The translations under genes were made by a program, and so were the position numbers. 64,000 nucleotides of DNA, taken from assembly GCF_000372465.1 (NCBI RefSeq), contig NZ_AQUZ01000003.1, positions 1 to 64,000 on the forward strand. Reading direction: 5' to 3'. Under the pieces are notes generated by a model that ran no database searches, was not told the DNA's origin, and was given only the letters and a program-made list of their open reading frames with translations. Source of the stretch: Kribbella catacumbae DSM 19601. GTDB lineage: Bacteria > Actinomycetota > Actinomycetes > Propionibacteriales > Kribbellaceae. Shown piece after piece: positions 44,002 through 52,705 of this stretch (the first letter of the stretch is position 1; each line of letters starts with the position of its first letter).

Positions 44002-45501
44002 GTGACACAAACAACGCAAACCACTGCACCGGCTCGCCTGACCTGGGACGCGCGCCTTTGGGGCGCCCTCCTCGTGGTCTGCGGCGTGATCTTCCTCGAC
44101 GGCCTGGACGTGTCCATGGTCGGTATGTCGTTGCCCTCCATCGGGGCCGACCTAGGCGTCTCGCTCTCCTCTCTCCAGTGGGTGGTCACCGGCTACGTGC
44201 TCGGCTACGGAGGCTTCCTGCTGCTCGGCGGCCGGACCGCCGACCTGCTCGGCCGCCGTCGGGTCTTCCTGATCGCGCTCGCCGTCTTCGCCGTGGTCTC
44301 GATGCTGAGCTCCCTGGCCACCAACCCCGAACTGCTCATCGCGACCCGGTTCGTGAAGGGCATCGCCGCCGCGTTCACCGCGCCGGCCGCGCTCTCGATC
44401 ATCACCACGACCTTCCACGAGGGCCCGGATCGCAACCGCGCCCTCAGTATCTTCACCACCTGCGCCGCCAGCGGCTTCTCGATGGGCCTGATCCTCGGTG
44501 GTCTGCTGACCGAGGTCGGCTGGCGCTGGACCTTCCTGATGCCCGGCCCGGTCGCGCTGATCGTGCTGCTGTTCGCCATCAAGCTGATCCCCGGCAGCCC
44601 GCGCGACGAGACCGCCGGCGGGTACGACGTACCGGGTGCTGTCACCGTCACGGCAGGCATGCTGACACTGGTCTTCGCGGTCGTCGGCGCCGAAGGTGCT
44701 GGTTGGGGTTCGTTCCGCACCATCGGGCTCTTCGTCCTGGCCGCTGCTCTGCTGGCCGCCTTCGTCCTGATCGAACTGAAGACCAAGCACCCGCTGGTCC
44801 GGCTCGGCATTCTCCGCGAGGGCAACCTCCGGCGCGCGAACCTCGCGATCATGACGGTCTTCGGGGCGTATGTCTCCTTCCAGTTCATCGGAACGCTCTA
44901 CCTGCAGAACATGCTCGGCTGGTCGTCCCTGGAAACCGCGCTCGGCTTCCTGCCGGCCGGCCTGATCGTGGCCTTCCTGGCGCCGAACGCCGGCAAGGTG
45001 GCGGACCGGATCGGTACCGAGCGGATGGTGGCGACGGGCTTGGGGCTCTTCGTCGTCGGCTACGCGCTGTTCCTGCGGATCGGCCCGTCCTCCGACTACG
45101 TGGCGACCGTGCTGCCGACGATCGTGCTGATCGGTCTCGGCTTTGCGCTCAGCTTCCCGGCGCTGAACATGCAGGCGGTCAACGGGATCCCGGACAACGA
45201 GCAGGGGCTCGCGTCGGGGCTGTTCAACACCTCCAGCCAGGTCGGCGGCGCGATCGTGCTGGCCATCACCACAGCCGTCATCGGTAGTCAGTCGCATGGT
45301 GTGACTGCGCCGAGCGGGATGCTGTCGGCGTACAAGCCGGCCTTGGTCGTCATCACCGCCATCACCCTCGCCGGTCTGCTGATCGGCCTGGCTGGTCTCC
45401 GCGGTCTGGCCGCCCGGCGAGCGGCAGCAGCCGCCGAGATCGCCGAACTCGAAGCGGTCCAGAAAGAACTGGCGAACGAGGAGATGACTCCGGTCGCCTG
45501 A
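44002..45501 (+). CDS. DHA2-type MFS transporter
   Basis: A 499-residue 14-span exporter. Visible are FLDGLDVSMVGMSLPSI in span 1, GGRTADLLGRRRVF (motif A), and SMGLILGGLLTEVGWRWTFLMPGP (motif C). A coiled charged tail (AAAAEIAELEAVQKEL) ends the protein. The start is probably GTG 44002 (V-TQTTQTT), with no ribosome binding site and the operator just upstream; ATG 43984 is the alternative. It is the second MarR/DHA2 pair in the window; the two pumps are not close duplicates. Confidence 0.92.
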   Translation: MTQTTQTTAPARLTWDARLWGALLVVCGVIFLDGLDVSMVGMSLPSIGADLGVSLSSLQWVVTGYVLGYGGFLLLGGRTADLLGRRRVFLIALAVFAVVSMLSSLATNPELLIATRFVKGIAAAFTAPAALSIITTTFHEGPDRNRALSIFTTCAASGFSMGLILGGLLTEVGWRWTFLMPGPVALIVLLFAIKLIPGSPRDETAGGYDVPGAVTVTAGMLTLVFAVVGAEGAGWGSFRTIGLFVLAAALLAAFVLIELKTKHPLVRLGILREGNLRRANLAIMTVFGAYVSFQFIGTLYLQNMLGWSSLETALGFLPAGLIVAFLAPNAGKVADRIGTERMVATGLGLFVVGYALFLRIGPSSDYVATVLPTIVLIGLGFALSFPALNMQAVNGIPDNEQGLASGLFNTSSQVGGAIVLAITTAVIGSQSHGVTAPSGMLSAYKPALVVITAITLAGLLIGLAGLRGLAARRAAAAAEIAELEAVQKELANEEMTPVA

Positions 45502-45515
45502 ACACCACATAGAGA

Positions 45516-45558
45516 AGCAGTGCGGGTCACGGGCTACTCCGCCGTGACCCGCACTGCT
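45516..45558. terminator. Strong terminator after the MFS gene
   Basis: A 17-bp perfect stem (AGCAGTGCGGGTCACGG with its complement at 45542-45558), 9-nt loop and a short T-run afterwards. It begins 14 bp after the stop codon. Confidence 0.88.
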
Positions 45559-45811
45559 GTTTAGAGCGGGCGCGCTAGGGCTGTGGCTAGGGCTATGGTC
45601 GCGGACATCGCAGTGAGCTCGACGGTCGCCAGCCGGAGCTCCAGGCCATCAGTCGCCCGCGGGTGGTGGCGCTCGACGGGCTTGGTGCGCTCGGCCAGCG
45701 GGGCTGCGGGGGTCGTTTGATGGGCTGCGTCTCCGGGGTTCAGGGCGTGGGCGGGGGAGTTGGGGGCGATCCCCGATTGGTTTCGACCCGTCTGGGTGCT
45801 GGACTGGGGGT
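45559..45811. other. Gene-free stretch upstream of the DUF4097-like gene
   Basis: No supported gene. The minus strand is open in one frame with protein-like sequence ending in LELRLATVELTAMSATIALATALARPL, but it has no plausible start and may be the tail of a lost gene. The last ~100 bases are G-rich and must hold the promoter of the next gene. Confidence 0.4.
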
Positions 45812-46921
45812 ATGAGCGATCAGAGCAATCAGAGCGACTACGACCGACGGGTCAAGGACATCCTCGACCGAGTCGCCAACGGCCACCTCACCACCGAAGA
45901 AGCCGCGACCCTGATCGCTGCCATCCCCAGCACCACCCCGACCACCTCCGCCGGTACTACGAGCCCGGCGGGAGCCGCATCCGCCGCCGACGCCAGCGAC
46001 GCTTCCGCCGGCCCGGAAGCGCAGTCCAGCGGGTCGACGGGCGAGCAGTCACCTTCAGCCGGCTCGGACGCGCCTTCGCCGTCTGTCTGGGCAGACGTCG
46101 TCGACTCACCCGATGCCGCCTCCACCGCGGCTACCCCTGCGTCGCCTTCCGCGCCTTCCGCGCCAAAGCATGCGGCTGAGCCCTCGGCGAGCGGGGAAGG
46201 CAGTGTGGTGGATGACGCTGCGGTTGTGGCGGCGCCCTCGCCCGCAGAACCAGTGGTCGCAGAGGAGACGCTGCACAGCGATCTTGTAGTGCCCTCCGGA
46301 GTGCGGCGGGTGACCATTCGCGCGATCGGGCGGCGAGTGCGGCTGATCGGTGAGCCCGCTGTGACCGGGGTCGCGGTGGACGGTCCGCATGTGATCAAGC
46401 GCGACGGCGACACCCTCGCGATCAACAGCGAAGGCGATATGGGCGTCTCGATCGACGGGCTGAGCATGTTGCGCAACCCGACCGACCTCAAGTCCCACGT
46501 GAACGGCTTCGCGAAGGAGCTGTCCATCCGGGTCAACCCGCTGCTCCAGGTGGAGATCGAGGTCACCGGCGGCAGCGTGATCGCGGAACGCCTTCCCGGC
46601 CTCTCCCGCGTACGCGTCACAGCCGGTACTGCGAAGGTCACCGACGTCGACGGTCCGATCGACCTGCTCGTCCAGGCTGGCACCGCCACCCTCGACGCCC
46701 AGATCACCAAGGGCCGTTCTCGCGTGCGAGTCGAGTCCGGTTCAGCCAGTGTGACCCTCCGCCGAGGCTCCGACGTACGGGTCCACACTGAATCCCAGCT
46801 CGGCCGAGTCACCTGGGCCGGCGCCGTCTCCGGCCAGTCCAAAGACGTCGAGATCGGCCGCGGCCGCGCAGCCCTGGACGTCGAGGTTCTGGTAGGCACC
46901 GCCCAAATCACCTCCGACTGA
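45812..46921 (+). CDS. DUF4097-type beta-repeat protein with acidic disordered region
   Basis: A 369-residue protein. Residues 1-40 form a helical module (YDRRVKDILDRVANGHLTTEEAATLIAAI) of the kind seen at the N-terminus of bacterial SHOCT/DUF1707-like adaptor domains. Residues about 40-155 are Ser/Ala/Pro-rich and disordered. From about 160 there is a regular beta pattern (VTGGSVIAERLPGLSRVRVTAGTAKVTDVDGPIDLLVQAGTATLDAQI) typical of the DUF4097 right-handed beta-helix. No signal peptide or membrane segment. Its end overlaps the convergent zeta-toxin relic by 14 bp. Confidence 0.75.
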   Translation: MSDQSNQSDYDRRVKDILDRVANGHLTTEEAATLIAAIPSTTPTTSAGTTSPAGAASAADASDASAGPEAQSSGSTGEQSPSAGSDAPSPSVWADVVDSPDAASTAATPASPSAPSAPKHAAEPSASGEGSVVDDAAVVAAPSPAEPVVAEETLHSDLVVPSGVRRVTIRAIGRRVRLIGEPAVTGVAVDGPHVIKRDGDTLAINSEGDMGVSIDGLSMLRNPTDLKSHVNGFAKELSIRVNPLLQVEIEVTGGSVIAERLPGLSRVRVTAGTAKVTDVDGPIDLLVQAGTATLDAQITKGRSRVRVESGSASVTLRRGSDVRVHTESQLGRVTWAGAVSGQSKDVEIGRGRAALDVEVLVGTAQITSD

Positions 46922-48052
46922 CCCACCCGGCGCCTGCCCTCCCAACCGCGAGCCAGGGCACCTGTTGGGGGTCCCGTTCTGGGCGGGGTTGGCGTGGGGG
47001 GTCGGTGGTGGGAGTCTGCGTGGTGGGGTCGGTTGTCTTGAGGTTGGTCGTCTTGCGGGACTCGTCGGCGATTCTGAATGCGGCTGGGTCGATCCCGCTG
47101 GCCGCGGCGACCCGGCGGGAGGCCTCTTGACGTAGTGACAGGACCATCTGCGTCAGCTCACCCTTGGCGGGGCCGGTGGCGAGCTTCTGGCCGAGGTCCG
47201 CGGCCTCCGCGACGCGGGTCAGCCAGATCGGCGGCATCGGCTTTCCGTCGACCGTGACCGAGTCCACCTTGGCCACTGTCTCTTTGACTGCCGCCAGGAA
47301 GCGGTCGCTCTCCTCCGCGGACCACGGCCGGTTGCGCTCGTCTTCGATCGCCTGCCGGAGCCCAGGCGGATTGACCCAGTTGCCCTGCTCGTCGACGCTG
47401 TTGCTGTAGAGCAGATCGCCGTTGCGCCGGTAGACCGCGACGGTGTCGAACGGTGCGGTCCGGTCGATCCAGCGCGCCACCTCGAGGACGCCGTCGTAGG
47501 TCTCGTCGTGGTTCGGGCTGAAGCGCCCGGATCCGCTCACCTCCACGGAATCCAGGTAGCGCGCCACCACGCCCAGCTTGCTCAGCGCCGCCGGAGCGGC
47601 GACGAACGCCGCGTCGATCCGGTACCCCGCGCCGTGGAAACGTTCGGCGAAACCCTCGGCCGCCGCCTGACGGCTCATCGTGCTGTCGAAGACCACCGAG
47701 AACCGCTGGTCCACGCAGTGGTCGAGGGCATCGCCCACCCAGGCCCGCGCATCCGGATCGGTGTAGAAGCACGCCGTGTCAGCGTCCGTGGCCAGCAAGC
47801 GCTGGTAGTCGGGGTGATGGACCCGCAGCGTGTCACTGCCGAAGCCTGCCGCCTGCCGCCAGTGTGGGTCGGCCGTGAGCACTCCGGTCATCACCGACTT
47901 GCCGGCGCCGGTCTGGCCGCCGAGCAACAGCGCCCGCGGTTTTTCCTGCCGTACCCCGTGGCTGAGCTCGATGGGATGATGACCTGTTCGAAGATCTCCC
48001 GGTACAGCGCCGGTGGCAGCCGGTACGCCGATGCGTCGAGCTCAGCTGCCAC
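46908..48052 (-). pseudogene. Zeta-type toxin (UNG kinase family), frameshifted
   Basis: The N-terminal part from GTG 48052 reads MAAELDASAYRLPPALYREIFEQVIIP, the classic start of a zeta toxin. The reading frame then shifts by one base at about 47972. The other frame continues IELSHGVRQEKPRALLLGGQTGAGKS (Walker A) and runs to 46908 with the VFDSTMSR substrate motif and an R-rich C-terminal domain. One base restored at that point would give an intact ~380-residue kinase that phosphorylates UDP-N-acetylglucosamine. It starts inside the upstream partner gene. Either a real inactivating mutation or a sequencing error. Confidence 0.8.
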
Positions 48053-48341
48053 TGTTGTCTCCACCGGATCGCAGTCCACGGACAACCGGGCCGTACTTGG
48101 CGATGACAGCCTCGACAGCCTCCTGGTCACGAGGGTCGAGCGCGGCGCGTTCAGCGGCGTACTGGGTGGCTTGGCTGGTCCAGCGCTGGAGCTCGGCCGG
48201 GTCCGGCGTCTCCTTGTGCCGCTCTTCCGCAAGCTTTGCGGAGCACTGGCCGATCAGGTGGCCGAAGAGGTCTTGGGCCACCTCGTAGCGAACGCCTTCC
48301 TGCAGGCTCGGCCAAGGCTTGTCCGGCGGCACGTCGGTCAC
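48042..48341 (-). CDS. Small partner protein upstream of the zeta toxin (putative antitoxin)
   Basis: A 99-residue, mainly helical, acidic protein (YEVAQDLFGHLIGQCSAKLAEERHKETPDPAELQRWTSQATQYAAERAALDPRDQEAVEAVIAKYGPVVRG). Its stop lies 11 bp inside the zeta-toxin reading frame, so the two are translationally coupled, antitoxin first, as in epsilon-zeta modules. It has no obvious similarity to classical epsilon. The antitoxin role is inferred from position, size and helical character. Confidence 0.7.
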   Translation of the reverse strand: MTDVPPDKPWPSLQEGVRYEVAQDLFGHLIGQCSAKLAEERHKETPDPAELQRWTSQATQYAAERAALDPRDQEAVEAVIAKYGPVVRGLRSGGDNSGS

Positions 48342-48353
48342 GGAGTGTTCCTC

Positions 48354-48608
48354 TCATCGGGGTTTCCGGCACTCATAGTAGGCGTCGCCCCGGGTCGTGC
48401 GGAGGGTGCGGAGCGGGGAGAAGAGGAGCCAGCCTGTGCCGAGGAGGGTGGCCAGGCCGGCCAGGAGCAGCGTGGGTCGGAGGCCGAGGGCGGTTGCTGT
48501 GAGACCGCCGAGGAGGCTGCCGATCGGGATGGCTCCCCAGCTGACGAAGCTCATGGTGGCGCTCACCCGGCCTTGGAGTTCGACAAGTACCGCCGAGCCA
48601 CCGGCCAC
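48354..48608 (-). pseudogene. C-terminal remnant of an MFS transporter
   Basis: Eighty-four residues carrying the last two or three spans of an MFS protein: VLVELQGRVSATMSFVSWGAIPIGSLLGGLTATALGLRPTLLLAGL, the usual RGRVSA...PLGSLLGG segment before the last spans of macrolide-exporter-like MFS proteins. The first nine or so spans are missing, and the sequence upstream is an inverted repeat, not coding. It is the stump of a deletion, next to the toxin relic. Confidence 0.72.
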
Positions 48609-48624
48609 TGACCCCTGCAGCTAA

Positions 48625-48667
48625 CGTCCGAAGAACTCGAGGGACGTCATCGACAGTTCTTCGGACG
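48625..48667. repeat. Inverted repeat at the deletion edge of the MFS remnant
   Basis: CGTCCGAAGAACT and its exact complement AGTTCTTCGGACG are separated by 17 bp. It lies just upstream of the truncated MFS gene and could be an old terminator or the trace of a lost mobile element. Confidence 0.6.
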
Positions 48668-48682
48668 TAAGTGGAGAGAGAA

Positions 48683-48713
48683 CACCCCGGGAGCCGACCT
48701 CGGTCCCGGGGTG
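48683..48713. terminator. Terminator downstream of greA
   Basis: A 10-bp stem CACCCCGGGA/TCCCGGGGTG with an 11-nt loop, 17 bp beyond the greA stop on the minus strand. Confidence 0.75.
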
Positions 48714-48730
48714 CTCTGCGTCGAGAGGGG

Positions 48731-49243
48731 TCAGCCCTTGAAGGGGACCGCGGCGACGATTTCTACTGTGACGGGCTTGCCGTTGGGGGCCTGGTAGGTC
48801 GCCTTCTCACCCTTCTTCTTGCCCAGGATGGCTGAGCCGAGCGGGGACTGCGGCGAGTAGACGTCGATGTCCACCGACGTGTCCAGGGCGAGGAGCTCGC
48901 GGGAGCCGAGCAGGAACGTCTCGACGTCGTCGTCGCCGGCGAACCTGATCGAGACCTTCATGCCGGGCTCGACCTTGCCACCGGCCTTCGGGGTTTCGCC
49001 GACGCGGGCGCGGCGCAGCATGTCCTCGAGCTGCCGGATCCGGAGCTCCATCTTGCCCTGCTCGTCCTTGGCAGCGTGGTAGCCGCCGTTCTCCTTCAGG
49101 TCGCCCTCATCGCGGGCGTCGCTGATCCGCTGGGTGACCTCGGTCCGGCCGGGACCCTTCAGCTCCTCCAGCTCGGACTTCAGCTGCTCGTAACCATCCT
49201 GTGTCAGCCAGACAACGCTGTCCTCGTCGATCTTCTGCGTCAC
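48731..49243 (-). CDS. greA: Transcription elongation factor GreA
   Basis: A 170-residue factor that enters the RNA polymerase secondary channel and stimulates cleavage of backtracked RNA. The N-terminal coiled coil (about 10-85) carries the catalytic acidic tip DARDEGDLKENGGYHAAKDEQ, and the C-terminal FKBP-like domain ends with SPLGSAILGKKKGE. The GTG at 49243 is preceded by AAGGAG; a longer reading from 49309 has no family sequence. It lies in a conserved actinobacterial order with DUF4307 and mca. Confidence 0.96.
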   Translation of the reverse strand: MTQKIDEDSVVWLTQDGYEQLKSELEELKGPGRTEVTQRISDARDEGDLKENGGYHAAKDEQGKMELRIRQLEDMLRRARVGETPKAGGKVEPGMKVSIRFAGDDDVETFLLGSRELLALDTSVDIDVYSPQSPLGSAILGKKKGEKATYQAPNGKPVTVEIVAAVPFKG

Positions 49244-49429
49244 GGGCTGCTCCTTTGTCGATGGGATGGGTAGAAAAGCTTCAGGTCGCCGTCGACCGAC
49301 GGCGACCAATCCACTGAGCGTAGCAAGCCAAGGCTCAGAACCCCACAGTTCTTCGCCTTCTCAAACAGTTGGCAAACGTTTACCGAAGCACCCGGGGGAA
49401 TCGTTTGCCCTCAGCCGTAAGTGGGTAGG

Positions 49430-49846
49430 TCAGTTCGGCCGGTGAGCGTCGGCCGTGGTGCAACCAACCAGTACTACGGCTGTCGCGGCGCGCTGGGTGG
49501 TGAGGGTGGCCTCGATGGACTGCTGACGGGGTGAATCGGCCGGCACTGTGACGGTGATCTCGCCGACGATCGAGAAGTCGGACGCCTTCGCCTGCAGCCG
49601 GCACTGCGCCTCGACCGACTTGGTCCGGTCCACCTGGATCGTCGCGGTCGCCGACGTCGACGAGGCGATCTTGTAGCCCAGCAGCCGCGAGGCGACCGGC
49701 GGGTTCGACTGGATGAAGGCGACCCAGACCAGCCAGACGAGGGCGACCAGCGCGAGCGTGCCCACGATGCCGAGCAGCAGCGGTTTGCGGCTGCGGCCGG
49801 TGCGTCCGTAGCGGACGTCCAGGGCGGCTGAATGCGGGTCGGTCAC
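49430..49846 (-). CDS. DUF4307 domain membrane protein
   Basis: A 138-residue protein with a cytosolic start (TDPHSAALDVRYGRTGRSRKP), one membrane span near residues 25-45 and an extracytoplasmic beta-sandwich-like domain. The RYG(R/R)xxR motif before the span and neighbourhood with mca and greA identify DUF4307. Function unknown. GTG 49846 follows GAGGAG. It is divergent from mca with 35 bp between starts. Confidence 0.88.
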   Translation of the reverse strand: MTDPHSAALDVRYGRTGRSRKPLLLGIVGTLALVALVWLVWVAFIQSNPPVASRLLGYKIASSTSATATIQVDRTKSVEAQCRLQAKASDFSIVGEITVTVPADSPRQQSIEATLTTQRAATAVVLVGCTTADAHRPN

Positions 49847-49881
49847 TGGTTCTCCTCGGGCTTGGAGCACCATTGTGTCTT

Positions 49882-50745
49882 GTGACTGAAGATCTTCGCC
49901 TGCTGCATGTCCATGCTCACCCCGATGACGAGTCCAGCAAGGGCGCCGCATCGACCGCCCGGTACGTCGCCGAAGGCGTCGACGTGATGGTCGCCACCTG
50001 TACCGGTGGGGAGCGCGGCTCGATCCTCAACCCGAAGATGGACCGGCCGGACGTGCTGGCGAACATCACCGAGATCCGCCGGCAGGAGATGGACGCAGCC
50101 CGGGAGATCCTCGGGATCAGGCAGGAGTGGCTCGGCTGGATCGACTCGGGCTTTCCCGAGGGCGACCCGCTGCCGCCGCTGCCGGAGGGCTGCTTCGCCT
50201 CGCTCAAGGTGGAGGACGCCGCGGCTCCACTGGTGAAGCTGATTCGCGAGTTCCGTCCGCAGGTCGTCACGACGTACGACGAGAACGGTGGCTACCCGCA
50301 CCCGGATCACGTGATGTGCCACCAGATCGCGGTGGCGGCCTTCGAGGCGGCCGGCGACCCGGACGCGTACCCGGACCTCGGTACGCCGTACCAGCCGATG
50401 AAGCTCTACTACCACCACACCTTTCACCGCGAGCGGATGAAGGCGCTGCACGACGCGATGCTCGCGCAGGGCCTGGAGTCGCCGTACGCCGACCGGCTGA
50501 AGGACTGGAAGCCGGATCCGGAGAACGAGAAGCGGATCACCACCAGGGTCGAGTCGTCCGCGTACTTCGCGCTGCGCGATCGCGCGTTGCTCGCGCATGC
50601 GACGCAGATCGATCCGGACGGCGGCTGGTTCGCCGTACCGCTGGAGGTGCATCAGGAGGCGTGGCCGACCGAGGACTACGAGCTGGCGCGCAGTCTGGTG
50701 GAGTCCGAACTGCCCGAGGACGACCTCTTCGCGGGGCTGCGCTGA
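49882..50745 (+). CDS. mca: Mycothiol S-conjugate amidase
   Basis: A 287-residue zinc hydrolase of the PIG-L/LmbE family that cleaves mycothiol S-conjugates to a mercapturate and GlcN-Ins. The zinc site is HAHPDDE near residue 10 plus HPDHV near 140; the ATCTGGERGSI segment and C-terminal DHAxxAHATQIDPDGGWF-like stretch match Mca rather than the deacetylase MshB. GTG 49882 is in frame with the start of the fold. Its presence shows that the organism makes mycothiol, placing it in the Actinobacteria. Confidence 0.94.
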   Translation: MTEDLRLLHVHAHPDDESSKGAASTARYVAEGVDVMVATCTGGERGSILNPKMDRPDVLANITEIRRQEMDAAREILGIRQEWLGWIDSGFPEGDPLPPLPEGCFASLKVEDAAAPLVKLIREFRPQVVTTYDENGGYPHPDHVMCHQIAVAAFEAAGDPDAYPDLGTPYQPMKLYYHHTFHRERMKALHDAMLAQGLESPYADRLKDWKPDPENEKRITTRVESSAYFALRDRALLAHATQIDPDGGWFAVPLEVHQEAWPTEDYELARSLVESELPEDDLFAGLR

Positions 50746-50785
50746 CGGCGGGTGGAGACGGTGAGACACTGGCAGGGTGACAGCG

Positions 50786-51106
50786 ATGACCCAACTCCTG
50801 AGCATCAGGCCGCAAGCGACCGAGATCGATCCGAACTCGGTGCGTCCCGGCTGGGTCGCGCTGCTGATCGTGCTCGCTCTCGGTGCCGCCACGGTCTTCC
50901 TGTGGCGCAACATGGGCAAGCAGTTGAAGCGGATCGACTTCGATCCGGACGCTGGTGCGCGCGACCGAGCACCGTCCGACGTCCCGCCGGCCACGGACAA
51001 CTCAGCGGCCCAGGCTGGCGCTGCCGAGCCGACGGCGACTGACGGCGACGACAGCTCCAGTACGCCGGTCGAGTCCGCCGACAACACCAAGCCCACAACG
51101 AAGTAA
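50786..51106 (+). CDS. Small single-span membrane protein
   Basis: A 106-residue protein with one membrane span (about residues 23-42, WVALLIVLALGAATVFLW), a conserved-looking NMGKQLKRIDFD segment and a disordered acidic Ser/Ala-rich tail. It follows mca, as in many actinobacteria, and is of unknown function. ATG 50786 has GGCAGGG 8 bp upstream; GTG 50777 is possible. Confidence 0.75.
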   Translation: MTQLLSIRPQATEIDPNSVRPGWVALLIVLALGAATVFLWRNMGKQLKRIDFDPDAGARDRAPSDVPPATDNSAAQAGAAEPTATDGDDSSSTPVESADNTKPTTK

Positions 51107-51342
51107 CCGCCCGCCGCGTGCGGTGATGTCACGCGGTGTAGGGGCCCGTCGGAGTTGGTGCCTCAGGCAACGGATGGCGCTTCCCAACGATCCTGCGGGA
51201 GCGGCTGGGATTGCCGAAAGTCACGCTCAGGCAACCGTTTGCGCTGGTCTGGTCACGAGATGGTGTCGTGCCGGGACACTGTTAGATAGCTCACCTATAG
51301 TGTGCGCGTGTCCATCCAAGGCCCCGAGGGCGGGAACGGTCT

Positions 51343-52371
51343 GTGACCGCGACCCGCGCCGCCCGGCATCGCATGCCCGGTCGTCTGGTCGCGGGTGGTG
51401 CAAGCGCTGTCCTGGTCGCGACGGTGGCGATGGTGATCGCCCTGTACGCCGCCGGCAGCGAACCGCAAGGCAACGACGACGGCCTGGGTGGGCCGGGTGC
51501 GGTCGCCGAGTGGCTGCTGCCCATGTTCCGGTTGCTCGCCACGATGGCGACGGTCGGTTGCGCCGGCGCCTTGCTCGCGGCGGTCGTGCTGCTGCGGACT
51601 GACGGCGGTCCGCTTGGTCTGCAAGGTCGGCGCGCGATTCGCGATGCCAGCAACTCGGCGATCATCTGGGCCTTCGCCGCTTTCGCCGGCGCGCTCCTGA
51701 CCGCCGCGATCCTGCTCAACACCCCGGTCGGCCTGCTCCGGCTCCGGCTGGATGACGCGCTCGGTGTTCCCGAGGTGAAGGCACTCCTGATCACCGGCAT
51801 CCTGGTCGTCGCGCTGGCGATCGGCGTCCGCCGCGTCGAGACCTCCTCGGCCGCCGGACTCGGCGTCCTGGTGGCGATCGCCGCTCTAATCCCGCCCGCG
51901 CTCACTAGCTACCCCCGCAATGAGTCGTACGTCGTCCTCGCGGGCGCGGCCCTGATCATCCACGTGATCGCGGCGACCAGCTGGGTCGGTGGCCTGGCCG
52001 GCCTGGTCCGCTACGGGCGCGCCAGCCGCAACGGCCTCCCGCTCGTGCTCGAACGCTTCAGCCAGGTCGCTCTCGCGTCCTCGATCGCCTTACTGCTAAG
52101 CGGTTTGGTCAGCGCCGCGGGCCGCCTGGCCGCCAAGGGCGGTGGCTTCGGCTCGGTCTTCGACGCCCTCACCGCGGACGCGTACGGCGGCCTCCTGCTC
52201 GCCAAGACCGTCGCGTTCATCGTCCTCATCACCGGCGGCTGGCTCCACCGCCGCCACACCATCGGCGGCCTCGAAACCATCGGCAACCGCTTCTGGCAAC
52301 TAGTAGCCGGCGAACTCGTCATCATGGCCATAGCCATAGGCCTCTCAGTAGCCCTGGCCCAGACCATCTAG
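51343..52371 (+). CDS. CopD-domain membrane protein
   Basis: A 342-residue membrane protein with about eight spans. The second half carries the CopD copper-resistance signature: ALIIHVIAATSWVGGLAGLVRYG (first histidine and W-x-G-G-L), RFSQVALASSIALLLSGLVSA and LLLAKTVAFIVLITGGWLHRRHT (Lys and His). Histidines in these spans are thought to bind copper. The first half is a separate, unnamed membrane domain. GTG start. It and the CopB-type ATPase are far apart here. Confidence 0.82.
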   Translation: MTATRAARHRMPGRLVAGGASAVLVATVAMVIALYAAGSEPQGNDDGLGGPGAVAEWLLPMFRLLATMATVGCAGALLAAVVLLRTDGGPLGLQGRRAIRDASNSAIIWAFAAFAGALLTAAILLNTPVGLLRLRLDDALGVPEVKALLITGILVVALAIGVRRVETSSAAGLGVLVAIAALIPPALTSYPRNESYVVLAGAALIIHVIAATSWVGGLAGLVRYGRASRNGLPLVLERFSQVALASSIALLLSGLVSAAGRLAAKGGGFGSVFDALTADAYGGLLLAKTVAFIVLITGGWLHRRHTIGGLETIGNRFWQLVAGELVIMAIAIGLSVALAQTI

Positions 52372-52381
52372 CGTTGGGGGC

Positions 52382-52705
52382 ATGGCCTCCAACGAGCTTG
52401 CCAAGTCCACTTCGCCCTACCTGCGGCAGCATGCGGGGAATCCGGTGCACTGGCGGGAGTGGTCGGAGGCGGTGTTTATGGAGGCGCGGGAGCGGGACGT
52501 GCCGGTGTTCCTGTCAGTGGGGTACTCCGCTTGTCACTGGTGTCAGGTGATCGGCGGCCCGCTCCAGGTGGGGGCAGTAGGGTTGAGATCCTGGAGATCT
52601 AGGCGCAAAGCGCTGCTTGGTGGCGCACGGCTCGGCTCTATTCCGCAGCGTTTGCAATGCTTAATGCATCACCCTGATGCATCGTTGGACACCCGAAGGG
52701 TATGA
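52382..52705 (+). pseudogene. Stranded 5' end of a DUF255/thioredoxin-domain (YyaL-type) gene
   Basis: Codons 1-55 read MASNELAKSTSPYLRQHAGNPVHW...[15 protein letters not shown], the start of a DUF255 protein, in host-like high-GC codons. Homology stops at TGTCA (about 52545), within the CHWCH motif. The frame then runs into unrelated sequence up to 52705. The missing remainder is found intact at about 60025-61842, fused to a different 5' end. This is the left break of the inserted island. The gene begins 10 bp after the CopD gene and was probably in its operon. Confidence 0.88.

Noticed and set aside
52382..52705. A complete small DUF255-like gene of 107 codons
   Set aside because: Only the first 55 codons match the family; the rest is unrelated sequence after a sharp break, so it is a truncated gene.
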